DNA of 64,000 nucleotides, from assembly GCF_000384295.1 (NCBI RefSeq), contig NZ_KB913037.1:2089975-2153974 (forward strand). The letters run 5' to 3'. Positions within the stretch are counted from its first letter, which is position 1. Each line of letters begins with the position of its first letter. Both the position numbers and the translations under genes were made by a program. Source of the DNA: Amycolatopsis balhimycina FH 1894. GTDB taxonomy: Bacteria > Actinomycetota > Actinomycetes > Mycobacteriales > Pseudonocardiaceae. Below the pieces are notes generated by a model. The model saw only the letters and a program-made list of their open reading frames with translations, searched no databases and was not told the DNA's origin. Positions 1 through 12,853 of the stretch are shown here, one piece after another.

Positions 1-101
1 AAGAGCGGGACACCGGAGGCCTTGCCCCAGCGTCGGTAGGCGAATCGGTCGCCGTCGACCTCGATGAAACGAGTCGGCGCAGTCAGGTGCGTGTCACTCA
101 T
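1..101 (-). CDS. alpha/beta-fold hydrolase, N-terminal fragment cut by the window edge
   Basis: Only the first 33 codons are present. They read as an alpha/beta hydrolase N-terminus, with the first strand (RFIEVDGDRFAYRRWG) followed by GVPLF, the same beginning as the hydrolases at 1150-2010 and 9785-10621. The ATG at 101-99 is preceded by AGAGAGGTCAGGCC, a good ribosome site. It would be a third member of this local hydrolase set. Catalytic residues lie outside the window. Two copies of a GGTCRTAATC motif lie just upstream, so it probably shares the TetR control suggested for the neighbours. Confidence 0.75.
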   Translation of the reverse strand, partial: MSDTHLTAPTRFIEVDGDRFAYRRWGKASGVPL

Positions 102-130
102 GGCCTGACCTCTCTGTAGTGGGTGAGCAA

Positions 131-190
131 TACGATTATGGTCGTAATCTAAAAAGTCAACCACTGTGATGGCGGTCATAATCTAAGAGC
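131..190. promoter_or_regulatory. putative TetR-family operator region (direct repeats)
   Basis: GGTCGTAATCTAAAA (about 140-154) and GGTCATAATCTAAGA (about 174-188) are direct repeats 34 bases apart. The first sits in the imperfect palindrome GATTATGGTCGTAATC (134-149). The 9-mer GGTCGTAAT recurs in inverted form at 2048-2056, upstream of the hydrolase at 1150-2010. The repeats lie between the divergently placed fragment at 1-101 and the 3' end of the SDR gene. Binding by the TetR protein at 12854 is an inference. Confidence 0.5.
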
Positions 191-300
191 CCGTGAAATA
201 ACCGAAGTCTGTTGTAGATAGTGATGTTGATCATCGATGTCGAACTCGTCATCAATGGCTCCTGGTCTGTGCGTGGTCGGGCACCGTGTTGTTCCTGACC

Positions 301-1157
301 TCAGCTGGTCAGGAAGTCCTCGCCTGCGCGCGCGTCGAGGCGTCCGAGAATGTTCTGGACCGTGCGATCCCGCGTCAGGTTGGAGTCCAGGGCGGGTGCG
401 ACGATGCCGCGGACCCTCGAGATCACTGTCCACCTACGCGGACGAAACACCCGCGCATCCCGGCGGCACAGACCCTCGACGATGGCCTCCGCAGCCTGTT
501 CGGGGCTGATGCGCTTACGCAGGAACCTCGGTTGGGTGTCGAGCAGCGCCTGGGCTGCTGGATCCTCGTCGATGCTCTGCCTGATCATGTCTGTGTTGAT
601 CATCGCGAAGTAGGCGGTCGTGACGCTGACGCCATGAGCGGCGAGCTCGACCCGCAGTCCACGGCCAAGCTGCTCGACGGCTGCCTTGCTCATCGCGTAC
701 GGGATCGTGCCGACACCGTTGACGAACGCGAATACGGACGAGATCAGTACGAGCCGACCACGGTTCTCAATGAGGCACGGAAGGGCAGCACGTACCGTGT
801 TGAGCACACCCCCGACGTTCACGTCGAAGAGCCGATCGACCACCGGAGCCGATGACGCCCGAAGGGTCACGCCCCGCGCGACCACACCAGCATTCGCGAT
901 CACGATGTCCAGACGGCCGGCGTTCCTGACCACGGTCTCGACCGCCCGGGTCACGTCGCCGAGGTCGGTCACATCACCGACCAGGAAGGTGACCCCCTCG
1001 TCGATCACCTCGCCCGCGGCCGGGCGATGCAGATCGACCACGAACACTCGAGCACCAGCGGCGGTCAGCGACCGCGCGGTCGCCGCCCCCAGGCCCGGCC
1101 GCCGCCGGTGACGAGGGCGACCTTCCCGGCGACCGACCTGTCGGACCTCTCAGGCAT
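301..1157 (-). pseudogene. short-chain dehydrogenase/reductase, single-base frameshift in the cofactor loop
   Basis: The start ATG at 1157 overlaps the end of the upstream hydrolase, so the two are translationally coupled. The first frame reads MPERSDRSVAGKVALVTGGG and then loses frame at about 1091-1100. The rest (VFVVDLHR, NAG, the YxxxK motif in PYAMSKAAVEQLGRG) continues in another frame. Adding one G restores GGGRGLGAATA, the NAD(P)-binding loop. Apart from that it is a complete classical SDR of about 285 residues. It is closely related to the SDR at 10618-11518, including the stretch SSVFAFVNG(V/M)GTIPYAMSK. It is either a recent pseudogene or a sequencing error in a G/C run. Confidence 0.85.
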
Positions 1158-2010
1158 CGAGGAACCCCACAACCTCGGAGACGAACTGCCGGTGGTGCTG
1201 GAAGACGCCGCCGTGCCCGGAGTTGGGGTAAATCCTCAGCCGGGCGTTGGGGATCCGGCGGGCCATGTCGGTGGAGTTGCTGCTCGCGACCATGAGGTCG
1301 TGATCGCCATTGGCGACGAAGACCGGCTGGGTGATCACTGAGAGGTCGTCGGGTTGGTCCAGTCCGGCCACGCGGATGGCCTTCACCTGCGCGCGTCGAG
1401 CCTGCAGGGAGATCTTTTTGTCGCGATTGTGGGTGCGTTCCTTGAGCCGGGCGAGGTAGTCCTTCGCGGCCCGCTTGCCCTCGGCGTCGCGCGGGAAGAA
1501 CAGGAATGTCTTGGCGTCTTTCAGGGTGAGCGCGGACTTGGCATAGGCCTTGACCACGACCTTGTTGATCTCTTTGATGCCGCCGCCTCCGCGGGGGCCG
1601 GTGCCGGCCAGGACCATCCGGCGTATGAGTTCGGGTGCCTGCAGGACCACCATCTGGGCGACTCCGCCGCCGAGGGAGAACCCGAGGAGGTCGACCTGCT
1701 GGAGTCCCATCGCCCGGATGAAGGCGATGGCATCGCGGCCCATCTCCTCGACGGTGTCCGGCACGGATCCTCCGGACGCGCCGACCCCGCGGTTGTCGAA
1801 CGCGATCACCCGGCGATGGCCGGCGATGCCGTCGATGACCCTGGGGTCCCAGTCATCAAGGACAGCCATCAGGTGGTGCAGGAACACCACCGGAACGCCC
1901 CCAGCCGGACCGAGCTCCCGGTACGCGAACGGCACCCCGCCGACGTCGATCGTGCGGGTGGGCACGTCGACCCACGTCATGCTCTTCGTCGTCTTCATCT
2001 GAGACCCCAT
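1150..2010 (-). CDS. alpha/beta hydrolase
   Basis: This is a 286-residue alpha/beta hydrolase with the nucleophile elbow GFSLGG (Ser112), an acid region in VANGDHDLM and the catalytic His in NSGHGG near the C-terminus. The family includes esterases, lactonases and C-C bond hydrolases, and the substrate cannot be told. It is a close paralogue of the protein at 9785-10621 (shared VVFLHHL, DDWDPRV, AFDNRGVG, GTGPRGGGGI). The start is either 2010 or the internal ATG at 1998, and neither has a convincing Shine-Dalgarno. It is followed by an overlapping SDR, so the pair probably act on one pathway. Confidence 0.85.
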   Translation of the reverse strand: MGSQMKTTKSMTWVDVPTRTIDVGGVPFAYRELGPAGGVPVVFLHHLMAVLDDWDPRVIDGIAGHRRVIAFDNRGVGASGGSVPDTVEEMGRDAIAFIRAMGLQQVDLLGFSLGGGVAQMVVLQAPELIRRMVLAGTGPRGGGGIKEINKVVVKAYAKSALTLKDAKTFLFFPRDAEGKRAAKDYLARLKERTHNRDKKISLQARRAQVKAIRVAGLDQPDDLSVITQPVFVANGDHDLMVASSNSTDMARRIPNARLRIYPNSGHGGVFQHHRQFVSEVVGFLDA

Positions 2011-2045
2011 CGGCTACGGCGCGAGGACCGTGGCTCCGCGCAGTG

Positions 2046-2075
2046 ACATTACGACCGTTCGTCTTACGACTGTAA
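2046..2075. promoter_or_regulatory. putative TetR operator upstream of hydrolase/SDR pair
   Basis: ATTACGACC (2048-2056) and TTACGACTGT (2064-2073) are tandem half-sites. The first is the reverse complement of GGTCGTAAT at 140-148. The second is the reverse complement of ACAGTCGTAA at 12789-12798. The position is 36-65 bases upstream of the hydrolase start, as expected for repressor control of its promoter. Confidence 0.5.
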
Positions 2076-2079
2076 TATA

Positions 2080-2595
2080 TACATGCCCGGACGGGGTGGT
2101 GGCAAGTGCTGCCCACCCGCTGCTCGCCGTGGGAGCCCCCCGTGCTGGGTGTCTGTAAGAGCCGTGCAATGGAGTACATGGGTTTGATGTTTGTCCAGGT
2201 CGTGTGTCACGAACGCTGAAGGGGGCGTGCATGTTGTAGCCACTGGATGCGGTGCTTTGCCCGTTGCTTGCTCGTTCGCGCGTCGCCGAGCCAGGTCATG
2301 AAGGCTCGACGAGCCTGACGCAAGGGTGCGTGCTCGTCACTGAAGACCTCAATGGGGTCATCGCGACGCTTCGACGCCATCCGATCGGCGACAACTACGA
2401 CTTCAGCTCCTTCGGCGAGATCTGCGGCGTCGTCGTCACACCGCACGTAGTGTTCTCCCGTTCTCCGCACGCGAACGCGACCTTCAAAGGTGCTCTGCGC
2501 AAAGCGTCCGGGCTTGGGGAGCTGCTCCGATTCACCGGCAGCAGTTCACGCATCGCGGTATGACCCCCCTCCACACGACGACACGGATTCGATGT
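2080..2595. other. no recognisable gene
   Basis: Short open frames exist on both strands. One on the minus strand (GTG start at 2470) encodes an acidic stretch containing AEGAEVVVVADRMASKRRDD, but I recognise no family and see no ribosome site. The region may be remnants of deleted genes, like its surroundings. Apart from the operator upstream of the hydrolase I see no other signal. Confidence 0.4.
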
Positions 2596-2599
2596 GTTG

Positions 2600-2714
2600 G
2601 GAGGCTGATCCGACCCGCAGGCTCGCGGCACTTCCGATCGCACTGTGGGAGCTCCCACTGGGCGTGTGGCTGATCGCCAAGGGCTTCAAGCCCTCACCTG
2701 ACGACGCGGGTTGA
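2600..2714 (+). pseudogene. C-terminal tail of a DUF4386-type membrane protein
   Basis: The last 25 or so codons (ALWELPLGVWLIAKGFKPS, stop at 2712-2714) match the characteristic last transmembrane helix and tail of DUF4386 integral membrane proteins. Nothing upstream in this frame belongs to such a protein, so only the 3' end survives. It converges on the beta-galactosidase gene and ends just before that gene's terminator hairpin. The recognition rests on one short motif. Confidence 0.5.
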
Positions 2715-2747
2715 GCGATTGTTCGGAACAGGGTGGTGGGTCAACGG

Positions 2748-2793
2748 GGACCGACCTGGCGCAGGTACCTCGGTACCTGCGCCAGGTCGGTCC
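2748..2793 (-). terminator. perfect 22-bp inverted repeat with 2-nt loop
   Basis: The arms 2748-2769 and 2772-2793 are exact reverse complements separated by TC. The hairpin begins 18 bases beyond the beta-galactosidase stop at 2811. It has no T-tract, which is usual for actinobacterial terminators. It could serve both strands, since the DUF4386 remnant converges on it. Confidence 0.85.
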
Positions 2794-2810
2794 GCACCCG
2801 GACTACCGGC

Positions 2811-6587
<3,777 letters not shown>

Positions 6588-6733
6588 TCAGGTCCGCAGC
6601 TTCCGCTGCCGGTTCAGTCCGGGCTGTGCTCCGACATCGCCCAACGCGGGCACCACCAGCGGCACCGGGATCGTCGGTGCGGGGTGGGTTCGAGGTGGCC
6701 GACCGCGCGACATCCGGCTGGGGCGCGGGCTCT

Positions 6734-7202
6734 TCAACGGTCGGGAACCCCGACCCGCTGATCGGAGTAGCTCATGTTGTCGATGTGCAGGTACATCACG
6801 TACGTCCGGGTGGTGGCGTTGTAGATGACCTTGGGCCGTTCGACGATGCGGGTTCGGCCCGAGGTCGCCACTGCCCTGTTTCGCCAGTGCGATCCCCTGG
6901 TGGGTCCAGTTCGCCAGGTCGGTCGAGGTGTAGCAGGGGATGCCCTGGAAGGCGGTGTTCGCCGTGGTCTGGCCCGTTTTGTCCTCGCCGAAGCCGTACC
7001 AGGTGGTGCCGACCTGGACGATGCCGAGGCCGTGCAACTGCAGCGCACGGCCGGCGGTGTCGGTGCGGGTGACGCCGAGGGTGAACGTGCTCGTCGCCGC
7101 GTGCGCCCGTTCGGCGGGCACGAGAACGCCGGCCAGGACGACGAGCAGGGCGAGCGGCCGGTTCGCCTGGCACCTCGGAACCTGGTGCGGTGAGCTGGAC
7201 AT
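6734..7202 (-). pseudogene. secreted GH43-like glycoside hydrolase, truncated and frameshifted
   Basis: An ATG at 7202 opens a signal peptide (PLALLVVLAGVLVPAERAHA). The mature start has LQLHGLGIVQVGTTWYGFGEDK and TSTDLANWTHQGIAL, typical of five-bladed propeller GH43-like enzymes. Frame is lost after SGDLGPN, and RIVERPKVIYNATTRTYVMY continues in the next frame. Homology stops at YSDQRVGV, so roughly the first third survives. No gene is visible between here and the GH2 start at 6551. This is likely a relic of a larger plant-polysaccharide locus. Confidence 0.75.
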
Positions 7203-7498
7203 CGGTGCCCTCTCCACGGGAGCAGTCGGCGTCGAACCGGTTCGCTCGATGGGTTCGCCAGGATGGTACAAACCCGGTCGGCGGCAGGTCAACGACGTCT
7301 TGCGCCCGACGGCGGCAAGTGATCATCCGCCGGACGTCGCCGCAGCCCGGGGATCGCCATGGATCCCTTCTGCCGTCTCGATATCGGCGAGTGTGCCCGA
7401 ACGGATCCGGCAGCCACTCCCCGACGGCGGGACCGCGCGGGACGTGAAATTTACGCCGCAACCGAGCAGGCCGTCGAATCGGTTCGAAGACGGCCGGT
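7203..7498. other. no gene seen between two pseudogenes
   Basis: This stretch contains the upstream side of the GH43-like remnant and the downstream side of the TPR remnant. I see no coding sequence, repeat or clear operator in it. Confidence 0.4.
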
Positions 7499-8029
7499 CA
7501 CTGGTTGCGCAGCACGATCTCCAGGTTGCGCGCCACTTCCTCCGTCAGCGGGTCTGCGGCTCCGAACGCCTTCAGCGCCGCCTGGTACGCCGCCCGGAGG
7601 GTCACCGCGGCAGCCTGCTTGTCCCCGGTCATGTACTGCGCGGCACCGAGCGTCTTGGCGGTGTCGATCGTGTCGGGGTGCTTTCTTCCCCAGCTTCCGC
7701 GTGCGACGGCTCAGCACGTCCCGCAGGACCGGCAGGCCTTCGCCCCACGCCCGCAGCAGGGAGAGGGTGCAGCCGAGGTTGTGGCCGTACTTCAGGGTTT
7801 TCGGGTGATCCGGCCCCAGCGCCGAGACCGCCCGGCGGCGGGCTTCCCGGTGGCTGCGCGCGGACTCGGGCAGCCGCTCGCGCCGGAACTGGGTGGAGCC
7901 CAGGAGGCCGAGGACGGCGAGGGTGCCCGGGTGCTCCGGACCGGCCGGTGTCTCGCAGTCGGCGAAGAGGGAGCTCAGGCTGAGCTCCGCCGCGGCGAAC
8001 TGGCCGGCGTCGCACCACAGCCAGCACAT
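7499..8029 (-). pseudogene. tetratricopeptide-repeat protein fragment with frameshift
   Basis: Repeats such as ESARSHREARRRAVSALGPDHPKTL and HNLGCTLSLLRAWGEGLPVLRDVL are TPR_10/TPR_12 units of the large actinobacterial NB-ARC/TPR proteins. After RKLGKK the frame is broken by one extra base. HPDTIDTAKTLGAAQYM, a further repeat and the terminal LEIVLRNQ continue in the other frame to the stop at 7499. The N-terminal part is missing: homology begins abruptly at about 8029, eight bases from the recombinase remnant on the other strand. Probably the tail of a signalling STAND protein. Confidence 0.75.
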
Positions 8030-8036
8030 GCTGCGG

Positions 8037-8860
8037 ATGATTTCCCGCGAGGTCGTCGACGGCCTCCGCTGCGTCTACTACAGCCCCCTGGACACCTGCG
8101 ACGCTGGCTTCACCGAAACCGATCACTTCGGTCGCCGCTTTATCGACGCGGTGAGCCACTTCGACATCACGGGCGTCTCTCAGCGGTGGCTGCGGGACAT
8201 GCTCTGGGACCACTTGGCCGAGATCTTGCGCTCCCCGCGTTGCCCACGCCGACGGAGCACCTTCGAGCAACTTCGTCGATCGACACACGAGTTGAGCGCT
8301 TTCCTCGAGGTCGATGCCCAGCAAAGAGGGCACGTCCCCAGCCTGCTGGGCGAGGAACATGCCCAGCGGTTCGTCGCAGACCAACGTCACCGAGGGCGGC
8401 ACGGCCTTCCCTCGCTCGGCCAGCTTGGTCGGGATCGAACGCCGACCACCGTCACTGACAGTACCGTTCGAATGACGTTCAGCTATGTTCGCAAGCTTTG
8501 TCACCGGGGGCTACTCACGGCCAGGCCGACCGGATCGAGCTCGACGCGGCGTTCGTCAACGCGCTTCCACCCGGCGGCACAGACCCGAAGCGATCACGCA
8601 GCCCCTTCAGCGACGAGATCGCCCGCGCCCTGGCTGATGAAGAGAACCTGCAACTTCTCGCGGACCACGACAAGCTCTGGGTGACCGGACTGGCACTCGG
8701 ATCCGCCGTCCCGCACCAGGCCCGGCATACGCTGGCGACGAACCTCCTGCGCGCCGGCGCCAGCCTCGCCCACATCCGCCGCTACCTGGGCCAGGTCAGC
8801 GACCGCATGGCCGAGCACTACACCAAGGTCACCCACTCCGACCTCGAAGACGTGCAAACC
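8037..8860 (+). pseudogene. tyrosine site-specific recombinase with internal deletion and frameshift
   Basis: The N-terminal part (VSQRWLRDMLWDHLAEILRSPRCPRR, EEHAQRFVADQRHRGRHGLPSLG) and the C-terminal catalytic part (HQARHTLATNLLRAG, RRYLGQVSDRMAEHYTKVTHSDLEDV) match large actinobacterial integrase-like proteins. The frame changes at about 8490-8510, just before GQADRIELDAAFV. After LLADHD the sequence jumps to LWVTGLALG, which loses several hundred residues including the first catalytic Arg. The HxxR box and catalytic Tyr remain. The protein cannot be active. It marks a past mobile element. Confidence 0.8.
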
Positions 8861-8871
8861 CCTGAAACGCG

Positions 8872-9035
8872 AGGAAGCGCTCGCACTCGCCCTGGGGTAC
8901 CTTCAGACGCTCCGAGAGGACCTTGCGGGATATCCCCAGATGCTTCTGGAGGTCATCAAACCTGCAGACGCCGAGAGCCCCGCATGCGACGATCTCCAGA
9001 TCCCACGAGCGCTTGAGGATGCTCAAGGCCTGCAC
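8872..9035 (-). pseudogene. HxlR-type winged-helix regulator, N-terminal fragment
   Basis: LSILKRSWDLEIVACGALG, FDDLQKHLGISRKVLSERLK is the DNA-binding half of an HxlR (MarR-like) regulator. After ERLK the family pattern stops at the junction with the recombinase remnant, so the wing and C-terminus are lost. A GTG at 9035 lies six bases after the stop of the preceding gene, suggesting it was the last gene of that operon. Confidence 0.6.
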
Positions 9036-9041
9036 CTCCGC

Positions 9042-9785
9042 CTACAGGCCTGCGCGCCGCGCTTCGGGGAGCTGAGGGAACGGCGTCTGCCCGATTCCAA
9101 GGGTTCCGGTGCAGACCAACGGTCGAGCTTGCAGGAATACGCCGACGCGGTGGGTCTTCTCCTTCACCGAGTGTTTCATGGCGCTGGCGTGGCCGCCCTT
9201 CTTGTAGGCGAAGTCCTGGGCGAGGTCGTAGGTCTTCCACAGGCTGATCGAGGTGTGCTCGTACGGCAGCTGGCTGGAGATGTCGATGCTGCCGCGGTGG
9301 CCGGGGTGGTGAGCGGCTCGGCTCGCCGCGTGCACGTTGTTACGCACGAACTCCACGAGGCGTCCGCGCCGGAGGATGCCGTGCACGATCGCGACCATGG
9401 GTTCTTCCTTCACCAGGGGCTCGGTTCCCTCAGCACTGGGCTTCCAGCCGTGCCAGGTTTCCCGCTCGGACTCCGAGTCGATCCGCACCCGGACGATCTC
9501 GCTGTCCATGCTGAACCGTCCGGGACCGTCGAGTGCGCGGCGCAGCGGGCCGGCGAACGCCGCCTCGGCCGCGTCGGCTGGCTCCCAGGCAGCGACGAGC
9601 GCTCGACCGCCCGGGACGACGTTCGGCAGCACGGCGTGGGTGCCGTTGTTGGCGTAGTTCACCGTTGCCCCGCGCAGCCCCTCGATGCCATTGTCGATCG
9701 CTCGAGCGACATCTCGGCTCGACCTGATCCGACCGCCTGGCGGTCGATCGAAGGCGTCGACGGTGAGGAAGTCGGGTCCACCCAT
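9042..9785 (-). CDS. dimeric alpha/beta-barrel protein, possibly spheroidene-monooxygenase/ABM-like
   Basis: A 247-residue protein. The core (MVAIVHGILRRGRLVEFVRN, then PYEHTSISLWKTYDLAQDFAYKKGGHASAM) has the look of CrtA/antibiotic-biosynthesis-monooxygenase-like ferredoxin folds, in which a conserved SLW, FAY and His surround the pocket. The function is not assignable. The ATG at 9785 shares its A with the TGA of the upstream hydrolase (TGATG), so it is coupled to it. It is probably an oxygenase or accessory protein of the hydrolase/SDR/OYE pathway. Confidence 0.65.
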   Translation of the reverse strand: MGGPDFLTVDAFDRPPGGRIRSSRDVARAIDNGIEGLRGATVNYANNGTHAVLPNVVPGGRALVAAWEPADAAEAAFAGPLRRALDGPGRFSMDSEIVRVRIDSESERETWHGWKPSAEGTEPLVKEEPMVAIVHGILRRGRLVEFVRNNVHAASRAAHHPGHRGSIDISSQLPYEHTSISLWKTYDLAQDFAYKKGGHASAMKHSVKEKTHRVGVFLQARPLVCTGTLGIGQTPFPQLPEARRAGL

Positions 9786-10621
9786 CACTTCGCACCCAAG
9801 AAGTCGAGGACCTCGGGCACGAACTCGTGGTGGTACTGGAAGACACCGCCGTGGCCGGAGTTGGGGTAGATCCGGAGGCGGGAGTCCGGCAGACGGGCTG
9901 CCATGTCCTTCGAGTGCTCACTGGCGACCATCAGGTCGTTGCCACCGTTCGCGACGAACACCGGAATCTTGACCTTCGACAGGTCGTCGGCGGGATGCAG
10001 GCCAGCGCTGGTAATCGCACGCACCTGCGCCAGGCCGGCCTGCCGGGAGATCGGCTTGCTCAAGTCCGAGGTGCGCTCCGCGAGCCGGTCGAAGTAGGCG
10101 TTTGCCGCCTCCTTGCCCTCGGCGTTGCGCGGGCAGAACAAGAAGTGGCGCGGGTCCTTCCGAGCCAGGAACGCCTTGGTGTAGGCGCCACCGACGATGA
10201 ACGGCATCTTCCAGATTCCACCGCCGCCGCGCGGTCCGGTACCAGCGAGCACCATCCGGCGGACGAGGTCAGGAGCCTGGAGTGCGACCATCTGCGCCAC
10301 GCCACCACCGAGGGAGAAGCCGATCAGATCGACCTGCTCGTACCCCAACGCCCGGATGAACGCGATCGCGTCCGCGCCCATCTGTGCGACGTCGGTAGGC
10401 ACGCGGCCCCCGGTCGACCCGACACCCCGGTTGTCGAACGCGATCACATGGTGCTGCGCAGCCACACCGTCGAGGACACGCGGGTCCCAGTCGTCGAGGA
10501 CGGCCGTCAGGTGGTGCAGGAACACCACCGGCACGCCACCGGGCGTGCCCAGCTCGCGGTAGGCGAACGACGTGCCGTCGACGTCGATCGTCTTGGTGGG
10601 CGTGGTCTTCCAGGTGGTCAT
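9785..10621 (-). CDS. alpha/beta hydrolase (paralogue of 1150-2010)
   Basis: A 278-residue hydrolase with nucleophile Ser103 in GFSLGG, the acid segment VANGGNDLMV and His in NSGHGG. The ATG at 10621 is chosen over upstream in-frame starts because AGAAGGAAC precedes it and it overlaps the SDR stop (ATGA). It shares most of its length with the hydrolase at 1150-2010, so the two cassettes arose by duplication. The gene order here is OYE, SDR, hydrolase, barrel protein, all with four-base-type overlaps: one operon. Confidence 0.88.
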   Translation of the reverse strand: MTTWKTTPTKTIDVDGTSFAYRELGTPGGVPVVFLHHLTAVLDDWDPRVLDGVAAQHHVIAFDNRGVGSTGGRVPTDVAQMGADAIAFIRALGYEQVDLIGFSLGGGVAQMVALQAPDLVRRMVLAGTGPRGGGGIWKMPFIVGGAYTKAFLARKDPRHFLFCPRNAEGKEAANAYFDRLAERTSDLSKPISRQAGLAQVRAITSAGLHPADDLSKVKIPVFVANGGNDLMVASEHSKDMAARLPDSRLRIYPNSGHGGVFQYHHEFVPEVLDFLGAK

Positions 10622-11518
10622 GCGCGTTCCTTCTTTCGGGTGGATGGCTTCGTGGAGGTGAGGTTGCGCGACGAGGCACCGCGGGCATCGAGCCGCGAAA
10701 GGACGTCGAGGATCCGGCGATCGGCGGCGAACCGGGCATCGAGGGCAGGGCCGAGCAGGCCGCGCAACGCCGAGACCGGACGCCACAGCGCCGGGCGGAT
10801 CACGCGGCTGGATCGGCGTTCGAGCCCGTCGGCGATCGCGGTCGCTGCGGCGGTCGGGGTGATCCGGGCGAGCAACGGCGCCGGGAGGGTGCCGAGCAGC
10901 TCCAGCACCATCGGATCCTCGTCCACGCCGTGGGCGATCATGTCGGTCTGCACTAACGAGAAGTACGCCGTGAGGACAGACACCTCGTGCCCGGCGAGCT
11001 CCACGAGCAATCCGCGCCCCAGCTGCTCGACGGCCGCCTTGCTCATGGCGTACGGGATCGTCCCCATACCGTTGACGAAGGCGAAGACCGAGCTGATCAG
11101 CACGATCTGACCACGGCTCGCGATCACCGCCTCAAGTCCGGCCGCCACCGTGTTGACAACTCCGGTGACATTGACCGCGAGAGTCGATTCGAGGTCACCG
11201 ATCGGGGTGTTGCGCAGGGTCGCCGCCTTGGCGAGGAGGCCGGCGTTGGCGATCACCACGTCGAGGCGCCCGAACCGCTCGATGGCCTGAGCGACCGCCT
11301 CGTCCAGCGAACCCCCGGTCTCGGACATCGGCGACGCAGCCGAGCGCGCGTTGGATATTTAGTTCGGTGGCGCGCTGCGGCGTAGAGAGGTCGAGGTCCG
11401 CGATGACCACCCTGGCTCCGCGGTTGAGCAGCTCGCGCGCCGTGGCGCTGCCGATGCCGCCGTTGCCTCCGGTGATCAGGACGACTTTCCCGTCGAGGTC
11501 GAAGGAGGTCCTGCTCAT
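10618..11518 (-). pseudogene. short-chain dehydrogenase/reductase, single-base frameshift
   Basis: It starts at the ATG 11518 (GAAGGAGGTCCTGCTC upstream on the coding strand context), overlapping the OYE stop. The N-terminus reads DGKVVLITGGNGGIGSATA (Rossmann loop TGGNGGIG). Frame is lost after GCVADV at about 11325-11335 because of one extra C. Then ETGGSLDEAVAQAIERFGRLDVVIANAG and the YxxxK motif (YAMSK) follow to the stop at 10618. Otherwise it is a complete SDR. It is the paralogue of the SDR at 301-1157, which also carries a single-base frameshift but at a different place. Confidence 0.85.
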
Positions 11519-12762
11519 GCGACACCGCGCCGCGGCTTGAGGGAGATCCGTCCGTTGCGTCGGATCATCGACAGCGCCGAGGCCAACGCGCCGCGGTCCA
11601 GGTCGGGTTCCAGACCTCGGGCTAGACGGTGCATTTGGTCGGTGTTCCACGTCAGGTTCAGGAGTCCGTCGAGGGTTTTCAGGTCCGCGAACCGGCCGAT
11701 GACCCGTCGCATGCCGACCTGGATCTCGTGGGTGGCCAGGAAGTCTGTGCGACCGCCGAGGATCGCTGAGGCCGCGTCGGTGGTGGTGACAGTCGGTCGG
11801 GCGATCCCGACGACCTCGCAGTCACCTGCGGCGAGCGCATCGTCCATGCCGGCCCGGGTGCGGAACCCGCCCGTCACGGCCAGAGGTACTGCGCCGGCCG
11901 CGTCGCGGACCGACCGGGCGTAGTCGAGGAAGTAGGCCTCGCGCGCCCAGGTCGAGGGCGACTCGGAGCCCGACATCGCCGGCGCCTCGTAGTTGCCACC
12001 GCTGACCTCGATCAGGTCTATGGCCTCATGGGCCAGGGCCGCGACCACCGCACGGGAGTCCTCCTCGGTGAAACCACCGCGCTGGAAGTCGGCAGAGTTG
12101 AGCTTGACCGCGACCGCGAACCTGGGGCTGACCCGGTCACGGACGCGGCGTACGACCTCAAGCAGGAATCGCATCCGCCGCGTCGCGTCGCCGCCCCACG
12201 CGTCGTCGCGCAGGTTGGTCAGCGGCGAGAGGAACTGGGTGACCAGGTAGCCGTGGGCCGCGTGGAGCTGGACGCCGTCGAAACCAGCGTCCTCACAGAC
12301 CTTTGCAGCGGTCGCGAACCGTTCGATGATCTCCTCGATCTCGGGGCTCGTGAGTGCCCGCGGGGTAGCAGCACCCGGGAGGGCCAGCGGTACGGCGCTG
12401 GGAGCAACCGGCTCGTGGCCGATGTTCAGCAGGTTCGACTGCCGGCGGGGTGTTTGAGCTGGGCGAAGATTGCCGCTCCGCCGTCGTGAGCCGCCTTCGT
12501 CCAAGCGGTGAGCTGAGGGAGCGCGCGATCGTCCTCGATCACGATGTTGCCGGGCTCGCCGAGGTGGGCACGGTCAACCGTGATGTTGCCGGTGATCAGC
12601 AAGCCGTAGCCGCCCGGCGGCCACCGCTGGTAGAGAGTGACGATCCTGTCGTCAGGCGAGTTGTCGGCGTCGCCCAGGGCCTCGCTCAACGCCCGCCTTG
12701 GCGATGCGGTTGGGCAGGCGTACGCCGGACGGCAGGTCGAGCGGGTCAGCGAGCGAGGCCAT
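11515..12762 (-). pseudogene. old yellow enzyme (NADH:flavin oxidoreductase), two single-base frameshifts
   Basis: The ATG at 12762 follows GGAGCATCTC and reads ASLADPLDLPSGVRLPNRIAK. One extra G at about 12690 breaks frame before ALSEALGDADNSPDD. A missing G at about 12440 breaks it again between IFAQL..HP and RQSNLLNIG. The remainder is a typical OYE barrel: GFDGVQLHAAHGYL (substrate-binding His pair), FAVAVKLNSADF, VTGGFRTRAGM (phosphate-binding region). The family reduces activated C=C bonds using FMN. It is first in the operon divergent from TetR. Confidence 0.85.
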
Positions 12763-12853
12763 GAGATGCTCCAGTTCATATTTGCCGTACAGTCGTAATA
12801 GTATGAGCATAATGCTACGATGAAGGCAAGCCCCCGATTAGGAGATCTACGCC
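12763..12853. promoter_or_regulatory. divergent promoter/operator between OYE operon and TetR gene
   Basis: ACAGTCGTAA (12789-12798), within GTACAGTCGTAATAGTATG, repeats exactly, inverted, at 2064-2073. A looser copy, GCATAATGCTACGATG, follows. TetR proteins usually bind such palindromic sites in the intergenic region shared with their target. AGGAGATCTACGCC is the ribosome site of the TetR gene. Confidence 0.55.
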
